In this document: one piece after another, positions 1 through 10,073 of the stretch
How positions within the stretch are numbered: position 1 is the first letter of the stretch
Layout: every line of letters begins with the position of its first letter
Assembly: GCF_947503705.1 (NCBI RefSeq)
Contig: NZ_CANNES010000003.1
Span: 354,386-418,385 of the forward strand
DNA length: 64,000 nucleotides
Source of the DNA: an uncultured Tateyamaria sp.
GTDB lineage: Bacteria; Pseudomonadota; Alphaproteobacteria; Rhodobacterales; Rhodobacteraceae
Direction of reading: 5' to 3'
Notes under the pieces: model-generated
Database searches by the model: none
Told to the model about the DNA's origin: nothing
What the model saw: only the letters and a program-made list of their open reading frames with translations
Translations under genes and position numbers: made by a program

Positions 1-810
1 GTCGAGGTGGAATTTGTGGATGGCACCGATCTGGCCGCATGGGAGGCTGCGATCACCCCCGGCACGCGGGCGGTATTTTTCGAATCCCTCTCCAACCCCA
101 CTCTGGAAGTTGTTGATATTCAGTCGGTTTCCGCACTGGCGCACAAGGTCGGCGCGACTGTCCTAGTCGACAATGTCTTTGCCACGCCCGTCTTTTCCAA
201 TGCCATCGCCCAAGGGGCCGATGTGGTGATTTATTCCACAACCAAACATGTGGACGGGCAGGGCCGCGCCTTGGGCGGTGTGATCATGGGCACCGAAGAA
301 TTCATCCGCAAGACGGTTGAACCTTACATGAAACATACAGGCGGTTCGATGTCGCCTTTCACCGCCTGGGTAATGCTCAAGGGGCTTGAAACGATGGAGC
401 TGCGCGTGCGCGCCCAGGCGGCCACAGCCCAAAAGCTGGCGCAGGTATTGCACGGGCATGACGCCCTGTCTCGCGTGATTTACCCTGGCCATCCAAGCCA
501 TGCGCAAAACGGTCTGATACAGACCCAGATGGGGGGCAAGGGCGGCACCGTTTTGTCGCTGGACCTCAAAGGCGGGCAGGCGGCTGCGTTTGCCTTTCTC
601 AACGCGCTGACGATCCCAGTGATTTCCAACAATCTGGGCGATGCCAAGTCGATCCTGACCCATCCTGCGACCACCACTCACCAGCGGCTGCCGCAGGATC
701 AAAAGGATCTGTTGGGCATTACGCCGGGGCTGGTTCGGATGTCGGTGGGTATCGAGGATGCAGATGACCTGGTAGCCGATGTGCTGCAAGCGCTTGAGAA
801 AGCGGGCTAA
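1..810 (+). CDS. metZ: O-succinylhomoserine sulfhydrylase, 5' end cut off by window
   Basis: PLP enzyme of the Cys/Met metabolism family that makes homocysteine from O-succinylhomoserine and sulfide in the cytosol. The frame is open from base 1, so the N-terminus lies outside the window and about 270 C-terminal residues remain. The PLP lysine lies in STTKHVDGQGR, and the preceding region carries the usual SNP motif (ESLSNPTLEV) and the PLP-contacting aspartate (VDNVF). The GQGR after the lysine favours MetZ over cystathionine gamma-synthase. The family assignment is firm. The exact acyl-homoserine substrate (succinyl or acetyl) is inferred from similarity. Confidence 0.88.
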   Translation, partial: VEVEFVDGTDLAAWEAAITPGTRAVFFESLSNPTLEVVDIQSVSALAHKVGATVLVDNVFATPVFSNAIAQGADVVIYSTTKHVDGQGRALGGVIMGTEEFIRKTVEPYMKHTGGSMSPFTAWVMLKGLETMELRVRAQAATAQKLAQVLHGHDALSRVIYPGHPSHAQNGLIQTQMGGKGGTVLSLDLKGGQAAAFAFLNALTIPVISNNLGDAKSILTHPATTTHQRLPQDQKDLLGITPGLVRMSVGIEDADDLVADVLQALEKAG

Positions 811-967
811 AATACAGAGCCGGGCAGGGTGCTGCCTGTTTCTGTCAGTATCCTTGGCGCAATGTCATCCATATTTCAAAGCAACACGTATATGTTAGCA
901 ATGATGGACTTGTCCGGCGGCGCACCTACATGCTGTCCAGACGTAAAAAAGAAAGGGGGGCTACTTT

Positions 968-2071
968 ATGAACATTCATACGCCCGACATCACCGCAATA
1001 CCCGAACGCGACGAGGCAGAGGCCGCGCTGAATTTACTCCGCCGCTGGGCCAACGCCGCCAGCACAACCGAAATTCTTGAACTTGACCCATCGGTCGCGC
1101 GGCTGGTGCCGGGCGGCGAAGGGGTCGAGTATCCAGCCTTTGAACGCACATATCCAGAGGCCTTCAAAGTCGATGGCGCCTACAAGGACACGCTGCCCGA
1201 CCTGCAAAATGGCCCGTCAAGCCTGATCCGCGGTGCCAAGCAACAGATCCAGCACGTGGGCATCTCGAACTTCCGCCTTCCGCTGCGGGTCGAGACGCGC
1301 TCTGGCGAGGCGCTGACGCTCGAAACATCAGTGACCGGCACTGTCAGCCTTGAAGCGGACAAGAAGGGCATCAACATGTCCCGCATCATGCGCTCCTTCT
1401 ACAAACACGCTGGTGAAACCTTCAGCTTTGAAGTGATTGAGGCCGCGCTTGACGATTACAAAACCGACCTGGAAAGCTTTGATGCGCGCATCCAGATGCG
1501 TTTCAGCTTCCCGATGCAGGTCGAAAGTTTGCGCTCGGGCTTGTCGGGCTACCAATACTACGACATTGCGCTGGAACTGGTTGAGCAGGCGGGCGTGCGC
1601 AAAAAGATCATGCATCTCGACTATGTCTATTCCTCAACTTGCCCGTGCTCGCTGGAACTCAGCGAACATGCCCGCGCGACGCGGGGGCAGTTGGCGACAC
1701 CTCATTCGCAGCGCTCGGTTGCGCGGGTGTCAGTTGTGCTTGAGGATGACGCCGATTGCCTGTGGTTCGAGGATCTGATTGAGGCATGCCGCCGCGCGGT
1801 ACCGACCGAAACGCAAGTGATGGTCAAGCGGGAAGACGAGCAAGCCTTTGCAGAGTTGAACGCTGCCAACCCGATCTTTGTCGAAGATGCTGCGCGCCTG
1901 TTTTGCCAGCAATTGTTGGCAGACGTGCGCATCGGCGACTTTCGCGTTGTGGCCAGCCATCAGGAAAGCCTGCACAGCCACGACGCCGTGTCGGTCCTGA
2001 CCGAAGGCGAGACCTTTGCCAATGAGAGCATCGATCCAAAGATGTTCGCGACCCTGTTCCACGTCGGCTAA
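968..2071 (+). CDS. folE2: GTP cyclohydrolase I type IB (FolE2)
   Basis: Converts GTP to 7,8-dihydroneopterin triphosphate, the first step of folate (and queuosine) synthesis. The 367-residue length is somewhat longer than many FolE2 proteins because of an N-terminal extension of about 40 residues. The active-site segment SSTCPCS and the following His-rich part (SEHARATRGQ, TPHSQRS) are characteristic of the COG1469 family, which uses metals other than zinc. The ATG at 968 has a strong GGGGGG-type ribosome site just upstream (954-960). It stands alone, 157 bases after metZ, and a perfect hairpin follows it. Organisms with FolE2 sometimes place it under Zur control, but I found no convincing Zur operator. 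Confidence 0.93.
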   Translation: MNIHTPDITAIPERDEAEAALNLLRRWANAASTTEILELDPSVARLVPGGEGVEYPAFERTYPEAFKVDGAYKDTLPDLQNGPSSLIRGAKQQIQHVGISNFRLPLRVETRSGEALTLETSVTGTVSLEADKKGINMSRIMRSFYKHAGETFSFEVIEAALDDYKTDLESFDARIQMRFSFPMQVESLRSGLSGYQYYDIALELVEQAGVRKKIMHLDYVYSSTCPCSLELSEHARATRGQLATPHSQRSVARVSVVLEDDADCLWFEDLIEACRRAVPTETQVMVKREDEQAFAELNAANPIFVEDAARLFCQQLLADVRIGDFRVVASHQESLHSHDAVSVLTEGETFANESIDPKMFATLFHVG

Positions 2072-2084
2072 ATCTCAACCGTGG

Positions 2085-2103
2085 GGCGGAGGACACCTCC
2101 GCC
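2085..2103 (+). terminator. hairpin after folE2
   Basis: A perfect 8-bp stem GGCGGAGG / CCTCCGCC with a 3-base loop lies 14 bases after the folE2 stop. Only two T residues follow, so it is a weak intrinsic terminator or an mRNA 3' stabiliser. Confidence 0.5.
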
Positions 2104-2134
2104 TTACGGGGATCACGAAGACAGTCGCGTCCAA

Positions 2135-2165
2135 ATTCTCTGTTCCAATAAATCCCGGGGGAGGC
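2135..2165 (+). repeat. dispersed element family 2, copy 1
   Basis: Contains TGTTCCAA followed by an A-rich spacer and a C/G-rich palindromic core ending GGGGGAGGC. Similar elements occur at 9993-10017, 48821-48845, 63686-63710 and, inverted, 29335-29350. This copy lies between the convergent folE2 and DUF1992 genes. Confidence 0.5.
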
Positions 2166-2219
2166 CGAAGGCCGGGGGCAGCACATCAAACCCGTGTCCG
2201 TAACGCAATCCGCAAAACG

Positions 2220-2546
2220 CTAGGACAAGAACCGCCGCCGCGCTTCCCGCGCGATGTTGTAGCGCAGTTCGAGGTCCGCAATCTTGGCGCTTTGCGCTTT
2301 GCGTTCGCCCGCATCCGCAAGGTCCTGATACCGCCGCCGTGCCGCGTCCAACGCCTGCTTTAGCTTGAACTCTTCCGGCACGACGCCCGCCTCGACCATC
2401 ATCCGCATACCCGCGCTTTGCCCGGCATCCTCATGTGCCGAACGGTAGGGCAGCGGCTTGCCTTCCCCCTTCAACCCGCTCAGCCCACCGGTGGCCTGAG
2501 TTTTGGCGATCTGGCGTTCCACGAGGTTGCGCAGCGATCTCAGCAT
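2220..2546 (-). CDS. DUF1992 (DnaJC28-like conserved domain) protein
   Basis: A small cytosolic protein of 108 residues. It matches the DUF1992 domain shared with the C-terminal part of eukaryotic DNAJC28: a leading helix with VERQIAKTQA, then the glycine/proline-rich GLKGEGKPLPY, then a long charged helical segment ending in basic residues. There is no J domain. Its biochemical role is unknown. It lies 41 bases downstream of valS on the same strand and may be cotranscribed with it. Confidence 0.75.
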   Translation of the reverse strand: MLRSLRNLVERQIAKTQATGGLSGLKGEGKPLPYRSAHEDAGQSAGMRMMVEAGVVPEEFKLKQALDAARRRYQDLADAGERKAQSAKIADLELRYNIAREARRRFLS

Positions 2547-2587
2547 GGCTTGATCCTATCAAACGGGCCGCACTTCGCCAAGCCGGC

Positions 2588-5500
2588 TCAGCCCAGTTCC
2601 TGCAACCGGGCCAGTGCCTCTTTCAATTTGCCTTCTTCCTCTTCGCGCGCGGCGAGGTTGGCTTGCGTCTCAGCGACCACTTCCGCGGGCGCACTCTCGG
2701 CGAATTTTGGGTTCTTGAGCCGTCCGCGCAATCCGCCCAGTTCCTTGGCCAATTTGCCCAAGGTCTTTTCGAGCCGCGCGATTTCTTCTGCCACGTCAAT
2801 CACCCCATCCAGCGGCAGACCAAAGCGCCCGCCAGACAGGCCCAGTGTCACAGTGCCTTTGGGGAATTCGTCCACTTCGCTGAGGTCCGTGATCCGGGCT
2901 AGCGCATTGAACGCTGTCACGTTGGCATCCCACGCTGCGCGGGCTTGATCGTTCAGGCCGACGACGACCATCGGAATGCGCGCCCCTGCGGGCACATGCA
3001 TTTGCGCACGGGCCGAGCGGATGGCGTCGATCGCACCGGTGACCCAGCCCAGTTCAGCGTCCGCAGCAGGATCGGCCAGATCGGCGGCTGTGTACTCGGG
3101 CCAGTCGGCGTGGATCAGTTGTTTGGGTCGTGCCTTTTGGCCCCAAAGCTCTTCGGTGATGAAGGGCATGATGGGGTGCAACAGGATGAGGCATTGATCA
3201 AGGCCCCATGCATAGACCGCCTGCGTTTCCGCTTTTTCCGCATCGGTGCCGTTCTCGAAAATTGGCTTTGTCAGTTCGATGTACCAGTCGCAGAACGTGC
3301 CCCAGACAAAGGCATACAGCGCGCTCGCCGCGTCGTTGAAGCGATACTCGGCGAGAGCGGCATCAACGGTCTCGCGGGTACGCGCAATCTCGCCCTTGAT
3401 CCAGCGGTTGGGCGTGAGTGTCCCCGCGGGGACAACATCGCTATGGGCGATGTCAAAAGTGCCGTTACGCTCGCCAAAGCTGGCCGCGTTCCAAAGCTTT
3501 GTACCGAAATTCCGGTAGCCCGCGATGCGCTGGGTGTCGAGTTTGAGGGTGCCGCCGAGGCTCGCCATAGCAGCAGAGGCAAACCGCAGCGCGTCGGCGC
3601 CGTATTCGTCAATCAGGTCGAGCGGGTCCACGACATTGCCGGTGGATTTCGACATTTTCTTGCCTTTGGCGTCGCGCACGAGGCCATGCAAGTACACGGT
3701 ATCAAAGGGTTTTTCGTCCACAACAGCCAGTTGCATCATCATCATGCGGGCCACCCAGAAGAACAGGATGTCCTGACCGGTGATGAGGTCGGAGGTGGGG
3801 AAATACTTTTTCAGTTCAGGCGTGTCCTCAGGCCAGCCGAGGGTGCCGATGGGCCAAAGGCCGGATGAGAACCACGTGTCTAGGACGTCGGGGTCGCGGG
3901 CAATGTTTACCAAGCTCAACGGGTAAGGGCCGTCACCCCATCCGCCACTTGCGGCTGAGGGCAAAGGTTCCCTTCTCCCATCGGCCGTGTCTTCGATACT
4001 CTGGATGCCAACTTCCACTCCGGAACCGAGTAGGCTTTCATAGTATTGTTTCGCAAGTAACAACGCCTGTTCTTCATTGGGCGCACAAAACTGCTTGCCA
4101 AGCATGTCAATCGTTTCGCCGTTTTTGTCGACGCTGGGTCCAAACCAAACAGGAACCTGATGGCCCCACCACAATTGGCGCGAGATGCACCATGGCTCGA
4201 TATTTTCCAGCCAGTGAAAGTACACCTTTTCGCCACTTTCGGGCATGATTTTCACGTCGCCGTTCCGCACCGCATCCAAAGCGGGGCCAACGATCTTGTC
4301 TGTGTCCACAAACCATTGATCCGTGAGCAACGGCTCAATCACCACTTTTGAGCGGTCGCCATAGGGCTGCATGATCGGTTTGTTTTCGACCATGGGGCGG
4401 GTGTCGGTGACCTCGTTCCCGTCGTCGTCCGTTGTCGTGAACGTCTCCATCACGGCCAAGCCTTCGGCGGTGATGTCGGCCACCACGCGCTTGCGCGCCT
4501 CGAACCGGTCGAGGCCGCGATATTCTTCGGGCACCATATTCATCGCCGCGATCATGGCCTCGTCGAAGTCCTGTTCGCCATTGGCGATGGCCTGGGCCAC
4601 GGCGGCCTCTTCGGCGTAGGGCTTGCCATCGGCCCGCATGTTCGCGCGCGTGTCCATCAGGTTGTACATCGGGATGTTGCCGCGCTTGGCCACCTGATAG
4701 TCGTTGAAGTCATGCGCGCCGGTGATTTTCACCGCACCGGACCCGAAATCCTTGTCTGGATATTCATCCGTAATGATCGGGATCAGGCGGCGATGTTCTT
4801 TTGGCCCAACCGGGATTTCACAGAGTTTTCCGATGATTGGCGCGTAACGCTCATCCGATGGATGAACGGCAACAGCGCCGTCGCCCAACATGGTTTCGGG
4901 TCGCGTGGTCGCGATGGAGATATAGTCGCGCTCTTCCTCAAGCGTGACGTTCCCGTCCTCGTCCTTTTCGACATAGGTATAGGTCTCACCGCCCGCCAGC
5001 GGGTATTTGAAGTGCCACATATGGCCCGGCGTTTCGATATTTTCGACCTCAAGATCGGAAATCGCTGTCTCGAAATGCGGGTCCCAATTGACCAGACGCT
5101 TGCCGCGATAGATCAGGCCCTTGTTGTACATCTCAACAAAGACTTTGATGACCGCGTCGTGAAAGTTGCCTTCGTTCCCTGCGGGCGCTCCGGGGGCGCC
5201 GGACATGGTAAACGCCTCGCGGGACCAGTCGCAGGAGGCGCCCAGGCGCTTGAGTTGTGACACGATGGTGCCGCCGCTCTCTGCCTTCCATTCCCAGATT
5301 TTCTGGGTGAAGGCCTCGCGCCCCAGTTCAGTTCGTGTGGGTTGCTGTTGCTCGGCCAGCCGCCGCTCGACCACCATTTGCGTCGCGATGCCTGCGTGGT
5401 CGGTGCCGGGCTGCCAGAGCGTGTCGAACCCGCGCATCCGGTGCCAGCGTACCAGCACGTCCTGCAACGTGTTGTTGAAGGCGTGGCCCATATGCAGGAC

Positions 5501-5644
5501 GCCAGTGACATTCGGGGGCGGGATCATGATGGAATAGGTGTCGTCGCGCGACGCGTTTGCGCCGGCGGCAAAACACCCCTTTGCTTCCCAGTCTGCGTAA
5601 ATGCGCGCCTCAACCTCGGACGCGTTGAATTTTCCCAGTGCCAT
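2588..5644 (-). CDS. valS: valyl-tRNA synthetase
   Basis: Class I synthetase charging tRNA-Val. The 1018 residues make it slightly long for the family, owing to insertions in the middle. The HIGH signature appears as HMGHA at residues 51-55 in a [14 protein letters not shown] context. KMSKS is present as KKMSKSTGN. The editing (CP1) domain has the [10 protein letters not shown] motif. The C-terminus has the ValS coiled-coil arm, rich in Glu, Lys and Ala (from about residue 940), with repeated charged heptads. The ATG at 5644 begins [16 protein letters not shown], a usual start for the family. The gene is divergent from the DUF3592 gene. Confidence 0.97.
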   Translation of the reverse strand: MALGKFNASEVEARIYADWEAKGCFAAGANASRDDTYSIMIPPPNVTGVLHMGHAFNNTLQDVLVRWHRMRGFDTLWQPGTDHAGIATQMVVERRLAEQQQPTRTELGREAFTQKIWEWKAESGGTIVSQLKRLGASCDWSREAFTMSGAPGAPAGNEGNFHDAVIKVFVEMYNKGLIYRGKRLVNWDPHFETAISDLEVENIETPGHMWHFKYPLAGGETYTYVEKDEDGNVTLEEERDYISIATTRPETMLGDGAVAVHPSDERYAPIIGKLCEIPVGPKEHRRLIPIITDEYPDKDFGSGAVKITGAHDFNDYQVAKRGNIPMYNLMDTRANMRADGKPYAEEAAVAQAIANGEQDFDEAMIAAMNMVPEEYRGLDRFEARKRVVADITAEGLAVMETFTTTDDDGNEVTDTRPMVENKPIMQPYGDRSKVVIEPLLTDQWFVDTDKIVGPALDAVRNGDVKIMPESGEKVYFHWLENIEPWCISRQLWWGHQVPVWFGPSVDKNGETIDMLGKQFCAPNEEQALLLAKQYYESLLGSGVEVGIQSIEDTADGRREPLPSAASGGWGDGPYPLSLVNIARDPDVLDTWFSSGLWPIGTLGWPEDTPELKKYFPTSDLITGQDILFFWVARMMMMQLAVVDEKPFDTVYLHGLVRDAKGKKMSKSTGNVVDPLDLIDEYGADALRFASAAMASLGGTLKLDTQRIAGYRNFGTKLWNAASFGERNGTFDIAHSDVVPAGTLTPNRWIKGEIARTRETVDAALAEYRFNDAASALYAFVWGTFCDWYIELTKPIFENGTDAEKAETQAVYAWGLDQCLILLHPIMPFITEELWGQKARPKQLIHADWPEYTAADLADPAADAELGWVTGAIDAIRSARAQMHVPAGARIPMVVVGLNDQARAAWDANVTAFNALARITDLSEVDEFPKGTVTLGLSGGRFGLPLDGVIDVAEEIARLEKTLGKLAKELGGLRGRLKNPKFAESAPAEVVAETQANLAAREEEEGKLKEALARLQELG

Positions 5645-5743
5645 GGCCCACGGCCCCCTTGCTTGCTTGGGCGCTGAGATAGCGGGGCGAGGGGGTGAAG
5701 GAAAGGGGTTTTGGGTCTGTGCGGCCTGCGCTAATTAACGGGA

Positions 5744-6502
5744 ATGGATGATTTGACGCATGGGCCTGCGCCCGGGTTCTGGGGGATGCTGTGGCGGGTT
5801 GGCGGTGCGCTGCCCTTTGTTCTGGCCGTGATAACGGTCGTCGCGAGCGGTGTCAGTTTCAGCAATCTACGCGATGGGTTGGCGTTCGAGACGCGCGGTG
5901 TCGAAACGCGCGCCGAAATCATCGAGCGCTATAGCAAGCAAGTCAGGCGCGATGATCGTACCGAGACCGAATATTATGTGCGCTATGAATACTTTGCTGA
6001 AGGGGCCACGCAACAGGCACGGGCCAAGGTGTCGCGCAGCGAATACGAGGCGATAGTGGTCGGAACACCGCGCACCGTGCGCTATGTTCAGGATCAACCG
6101 CGAAAGGTCGAATTCCGCATTGGTAAAACCATGAAAGAGGGTCGGACAACCCGTTGGATTGCTCTGGCCCTTGGGCTTGCGACCTTGGCCGCAATTTGGT
6201 GGAAGGGGGGCCGTGCAGTTGATGCCATCCGGGCCCGGAAATTCGGGGCGATTGAGCGGGTGACTGTCCTGGATGTATTGGTACATCAACACAAGAATTC
6301 CACCAGCTACCAATTGCAGTGGTTCGACAAGAACGGTGACATCGCAACCAGTCTCTCATCGTCTGGCCGCAGCCGTTACGATCCCTATCCCAAGCACGCC
6401 AGTGTCGAGATTTATCGCGGTGCAAAAGGGCGGGCCTGGTGGATCGGCGACGTAGGCCCCCGGAGCGAACACCCACCCGTGCCGGATGCGGGCAAGTCCT
6501 AG
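5744..6502 (+). CDS. DUF3592-type membrane protein
   Basis: A 252-residue predicted inner-membrane protein. One hydrophobic segment spans about residues 16-40 and a second about 138-154. Between them is a beta-rich soluble region with the DUF3592 pattern: a Y-x-V-R-Y-E-Y motif, then GTPRTVRYVQDQP. A second, related soluble region follows the second helix (VLVHQHKNSTSYQLQW), so the fold seems to be duplicated. The function is unknown. It lies 83 bases before the molybdopterin hydroxylase gene on the same strand, but no role in that enzyme is implied. Confidence 0.65.
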   Translation: MDDLTHGPAPGFWGMLWRVGGALPFVLAVITVVASGVSFSNLRDGLAFETRGVETRAEIIERYSKQVRRDDRTETEYYVRYEYFAEGATQQARAKVSRSEYEAIVVGTPRTVRYVQDQPRKVEFRIGKTMKEGRTTRWIALALGLATLAAIWWKGGRAVDAIRARKFGAIERVTVLDVLVHQHKNSTSYQLQWFDKNGDIATSLSSSGRSRYDPYPKHASVEIYRGAKGRAWWIGDVGPRSEHPPVPDAGKS

Positions 6503-6585
6503 TCGTTTCTGCCTCTGGACACTGGCCCTCAAGCCGCTAGGTTCGCACCTAACCAAACGTCCCTCCAGCCTCAGGAGTTACCCCC

Positions 6586-8883
6586 ATGGAAAAGTTCGGA
6601 AAAAGCCAGCCTGTCAAGCGCACCGAAGACGTTCGTTTTCTGACGGGCGAGGGTCGTTATGTGGACGACATCGCGCCCGCAAGCGCCTTGCAGACTTTTG
6701 TCTTTCGCTCGCCAGTGGCCCATGCGGTGATCACTGCGCTGGATGTGAGCGACGCACGGGACGCCAACGGCGTGCACGCCGTTTATACCGTTACCGACCT
6801 TGAGGCGGCGGGCCTCAAGATCGGAATGCGCGGCGCCACGGTCCCAAACCGTGATGGCACCGACGGGGCGGCGCCGATGCGTCCGGTTCTGGCCAAGGAT
6901 CGCTTGCGCTTTGTGGGCGAGCCTGTGGCCGTGGTCGTCGCCGATACATTGGCCCACGCCCGTGATGCGGCCGAGATGATCATGCTTGATTACGACGATT
7001 TGCCCGCCAAGATGGACATCGACGCAGGTGGCGAGACGATCCACCCCGAAGCCTCCGACAACGTCGCCTATGACTGGCATATGGGCGACGAGGCGGCGAC
7101 AAACGCCGCCTTTGAGGCCGCGGCCAAGGTGGTCAGCCTCGACGTGAGCGACAACCGTATTATCGTGAACTCGATGGAGCCGCGCGGCTGTTATGCCGAG
7201 CCTGAGGGCGACCGCATCCACGTTGCGATCAACGGTCAAGGCGTCTGGGGCCCTAAGGACCAGCTGGCCGAGGTTCTGGACATACCCGCCGACGATATCC
7301 GCGTCACCAATCCCGATACGGGCGGCGGGTTCGGCATGAAGGGGATGATGTATCCGGAATATTTCGTTCTGGCGCACGCCGCCCGCGACTTGGGTCGCCC
7401 TGTGCGCTGGATGTCAGAGCGGACCGAGGCGATGCTGAGCGACAATGCAGGCCGCGATCTGACCTCTCTGACCGAACTCGCCTTTGACGAGAACAACAAG
7501 ATCACCGCCTACCGCGTTCTGAACAAGGCAAATATGGGGGCCTATAATTCGCAATTCGCGCAGGCCATCCAGACGGCCCTGTTCAGCAAGGTTTTGATGG
7601 GCGTTTACGATGTGCAGACCACTTATTTGCGCTCTGTCGGCTATTACACCAATACCACGCAGGTAGACGCCTATCGCGGGGCGGGCCGCCCCGAGGCGAT
7701 CTATATCCTTGAGCGGGCCATGGACCGGGCCGCGCGCGAATTGGGTGTTGACCCGCTGGAACTGCGCCGCATCAACTTTATCAAGCCCGATCAGTTTCCT
7801 TATGTCACAGCCACTGGCGAGACCTATGACGTGGGCGATTTCAACAAAGTGTTGCGCCGGGCCGAGGTCGAGGCGGACCTGGCCGGTTTCGCTGCGCGCA
7901 AGGAGGCGGACGCGGACAAGGGACTGCTGCGCGGTCTTGGCCTGTGCTATTACATCGAAAGCATTTTGGGCGATCCGTCAGAGACGACCAAAGTGGAATA
8001 TACCGATGAGGGCCGTGTGAACATTTATGTAGGCACGCAATCGAACGGGCAGGGGCATGAAACGGTCTATGCCCAGTTCCTGAGCGATCAAACTGGCATT
8101 CCGGCGGACATGATCGACGTGGTCCAGGGTGACAGTGACAAGATCAAGGTGGGCGGCGGCACTGGCGGCTCGCGTTCGGTCACAGTGCAGAACAACGCGA
8201 CAGTCTACACGGTCGAGGCGATGACCGAAGCCTTTACCGACTTCCTGGCGGATGAGATGGGCGTACCCGCCTCCGACATCAGCTTTGACGATGAGCGGTT
8301 CCGGGCAGATGGGTCGAACATGACACCCACCATGCTGGAGGTCGCCGAGATGGCCCGCGAAAAGGGGCGCGATGACCTGCTTGTTCATGAACGCCGCGTC
8401 ACTCTGGCTGCACGCAGCTATCCCAATGGCTGCCATGTTTCAGAGGTCGTGATCGACCCCGACACCGGAGTGACAACCTGCGACCGCTATACTGTCGTTG
8501 ACGATTTTGGTAATCTTATCAACCCGATGCTGGCCGAAGGGCAGGTGCATGGCGGTGTTGTTCAGGGCATCGGTCAGGCGCTGACCGAGCACGTGATTTT
8601 TGACGAAGACGGCCAATTGCTCACGGCAACGTTCATGGACTACGCCTTGCCGCGCGCTGACGACGTTCCCATGATTGGGTTCACAAGCGAACCGGTTCCG
8701 TCGACGGCCAATGTCATGGGCATGAAGGGCTGCGGCGAGGCGGGCACGGTCGGAGCGTTGGCTGCGGTGTCCAACGCGGTGCAGGACGCGCTATGGGAGC
8801 GCGGTGTGCGCCAGGCGGATATGCCTTTCACACCGTCAAAGGTATGGGAACTGATCGGGGATGTTGCGGTCGCGGCTGAATAA
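6586..8883 (+). CDS. CO-dehydrogenase-like (form II) molybdopterin hydroxylase large subunit
   Basis: Large catalytic subunit of the xanthine dehydrogenase / aerobic CO dehydrogenase family, 765 residues and full length. The N-terminal a/b-hammerhead domain is typical (RFLTGEGRYVDDI), followed by the molybdopterin segments GGGFGMKG and AYRGAGRPEA. The AYRGAGR loop is the form II signature, whereas true CO dehydrogenase has AYxCSFR. The substrate is therefore unknown and CO oxidation should not be assumed. The late GMKGCGEAGTVGAL carries the conserved active-site glutamate. No FAD (CoxM) or 2Fe-2S (CoxS) subunit gene is adjacent, so the partners must be encoded elsewhere or the enzyme is incomplete. 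The ATG at 6586 follows a CAGGAG site. Confidence 0.88.
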   Translation: MEKFGKSQPVKRTEDVRFLTGEGRYVDDIAPASALQTFVFRSPVAHAVITALDVSDARDANGVHAVYTVTDLEAAGLKIGMRGATVPNRDGTDGAAPMRPVLAKDRLRFVGEPVAVVVADTLAHARDAAEMIMLDYDDLPAKMDIDAGGETIHPEASDNVAYDWHMGDEAATNAAFEAAAKVVSLDVSDNRIIVNSMEPRGCYAEPEGDRIHVAINGQGVWGPKDQLAEVLDIPADDIRVTNPDTGGGFGMKGMMYPEYFVLAHAARDLGRPVRWMSERTEAMLSDNAGRDLTSLTELAFDENNKITAYRVLNKANMGAYNSQFAQAIQTALFSKVLMGVYDVQTTYLRSVGYYTNTTQVDAYRGAGRPEAIYILERAMDRAARELGVDPLELRRINFIKPDQFPYVTATGETYDVGDFNKVLRRAEVEADLAGFAARKEADADKGLLRGLGLCYYIESILGDPSETTKVEYTDEGRVNIYVGTQSNGQGHETVYAQFLSDQTGIPADMIDVVQGDSDKIKVGGGTGGSRSVTVQNNATVYTVEAMTEAFTDFLADEMGVPASDISFDDERFRADGSNMTPTMLEVAEMAREKGRDDLLVHERRVTLAARSYPNGCHVSEVVIDPDTGVTTCDRYTVVDDFGNLINPMLAEGQVHGGVVQGIGQALTEHVIFDEDGQLLTATFMDYALPRADDVPMIGFTSEPVPSTANVMGMKGCGEAGTVGALAAVSNAVQDALWERGVRQADMPFTPSKVWELIGDVAVAAE

Positions 8884-9946
8884 AACCATCGCCCACTGGC
8901 TGCAAAGCCAGTTTGGCAAGGGCCTGCCCGAAGCGGCCCCGCCCACGCGGGGCCCCACCATCCATGTCATCATCCTTGACGGTACCATGTCGACCCTTGC
9001 CGAGGGGGACGAAAGCAATGCCGGCCTGACCTACAAGCTTTTGCGCGAGATGGGCAGCGAGGTATCAGTCTACTACGAGCCCGGTTTACAGTGGTCGCAC
9101 TGGCGACGCGCCGGCGATGTGATCTTTGGTCGGGGTATCAACCGACAGATACGCCGCGCCTATGGGTATCTGGCGTCGCGCTATCGCCCCGGTGACCGCA
9201 TTTTCCTGATGGGGTATTCGCGAGGGGCCTATGCAGTCCGATCGCTCGCAGGGGTCATAGACATGGTGGGGCTCTTGCGCGCCGATCATGCAACTGTGCG
9301 GAATATCCGCGACATCTATCGCCATTACGAGTGCACACCAGACAGCGACGCGGCCCGCGTCTTTGCCCGTGCCCATTGCCATGACCGCGTCGAAATCGAG
9401 ATGATCGGGGTCTGGGACACTGTAAAGTCCCTGGGCCTCAATATGCCGGTGCTCTGGCGGTTGAGTGCGCCGCGCCACGCTTTTCACAGCCACCAGCTGG
9501 GAAAGTCGGTCAAGCACGGCTTTCACGCGCTGGCCCGAAATGAGACCCGCGTCGCCTATGCGCCGGTGATGTGGGACAGCCGCGATGATTGGGATGGCCA
9601 TCTGGTGCAGATGTGGTTTCGGGGCACCCATGGCGATGTGGGCGGGCACCTGACTGGTTTCAATGCCGCACGCCCTTTGTCCAATGTCGCGCTTGTCTGG
9701 ATGCTTAACCAGGCCGCCACCTGCGGCCTTCCCTTGCCAGAAGGATGGTCCGATCGGTTTGTGCAGGATGCATCGGCCCCTTCGGTTGGAACATTCAGAG
9801 GCATGGGGCGCTGGTTCATCACGCGACGGGCGCGCAAGGTTGGCCACGATCCTTCCGAAAGGGTGCACCCGTCCGTCTCGCAGGTATCTGACCAACCCGG
9901 CTGGCGCGCGCGGCTGAGGCAAGGGGCTGGTCTTGGCACGTCGTAG
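8861..9946 (+). CDS. DUF2235 alpha/beta-hydrolase family protein
   Basis: A 361-residue protein matching DUF2235, the fold shared with Tle1-type phospholipase effectors. The nucleophile elbow is GYSRGAYAVR (GxSxG). An early beta strand (IHVIILDGTMST) matches the usual family opening, and the catalytic acid/histidine region is represented by VWDTVKSLG and HGDVGGHL. No signal peptide and no membrane segment are visible. It starts 23 bases inside the preceding hydroxylase gene in another frame, so the two are translationally linked. No type VI secretion genes are nearby, so an effector role is not supported and the substrate is unknown. Confidence 0.75.
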   Translation: MLRSRLNKTIAHWLQSQFGKGLPEAAPPTRGPTIHVIILDGTMSTLAEGDESNAGLTYKLLREMGSEVSVYYEPGLQWSHWRRAGDVIFGRGINRQIRRAYGYLASRYRPGDRIFLMGYSRGAYAVRSLAGVIDMVGLLRADHATVRNIRDIYRHYECTPDSDAARVFARAHCHDRVEIEMIGVWDTVKSLGLNMPVLWRLSAPRHAFHSHQLGKSVKHGFHALARNETRVAYAPVMWDSRDDWDGHLVQMWFRGTHGDVGGHLTGFNAARPLSNVALVWMLNQAATCGLPLPEGWSDRFVQDASAPSVGTFRGMGRWFITRRARKVGHDPSERVHPSVSQVSDQPGWRARLRQGAGLGTS

Positions 9947-9992
9947 CGCAACGCTACGCGGTGGATCTGTACGATGTCCTGTCCTACTTTTC

Positions 9993-10017
9993 TGTTCCAA
10001 CAACACCCGTGGTAGGC
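9993..10017 (+). repeat. dispersed element family 2, copy 2
   Basis: TGTTCCAA, an A/C spacer, then a degenerate core ending GTAGGC. It is between the convergent DUF2235 and thioesterase genes and is weaker in the core than the other copies. Confidence 0.4.
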
Positions 10018-10073
10018 CCCCGAACGCTCACTTGGCGGCGACATCACCGCACAAGCGCTCGGACACCGTTTGT

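Noticed and set aside
6586..8883. True (form I) carbon monoxide dehydrogenase
   Set aside because: The active-site loop reads AYRGAGR, not AYxCSFR, and the other subunits are missing.
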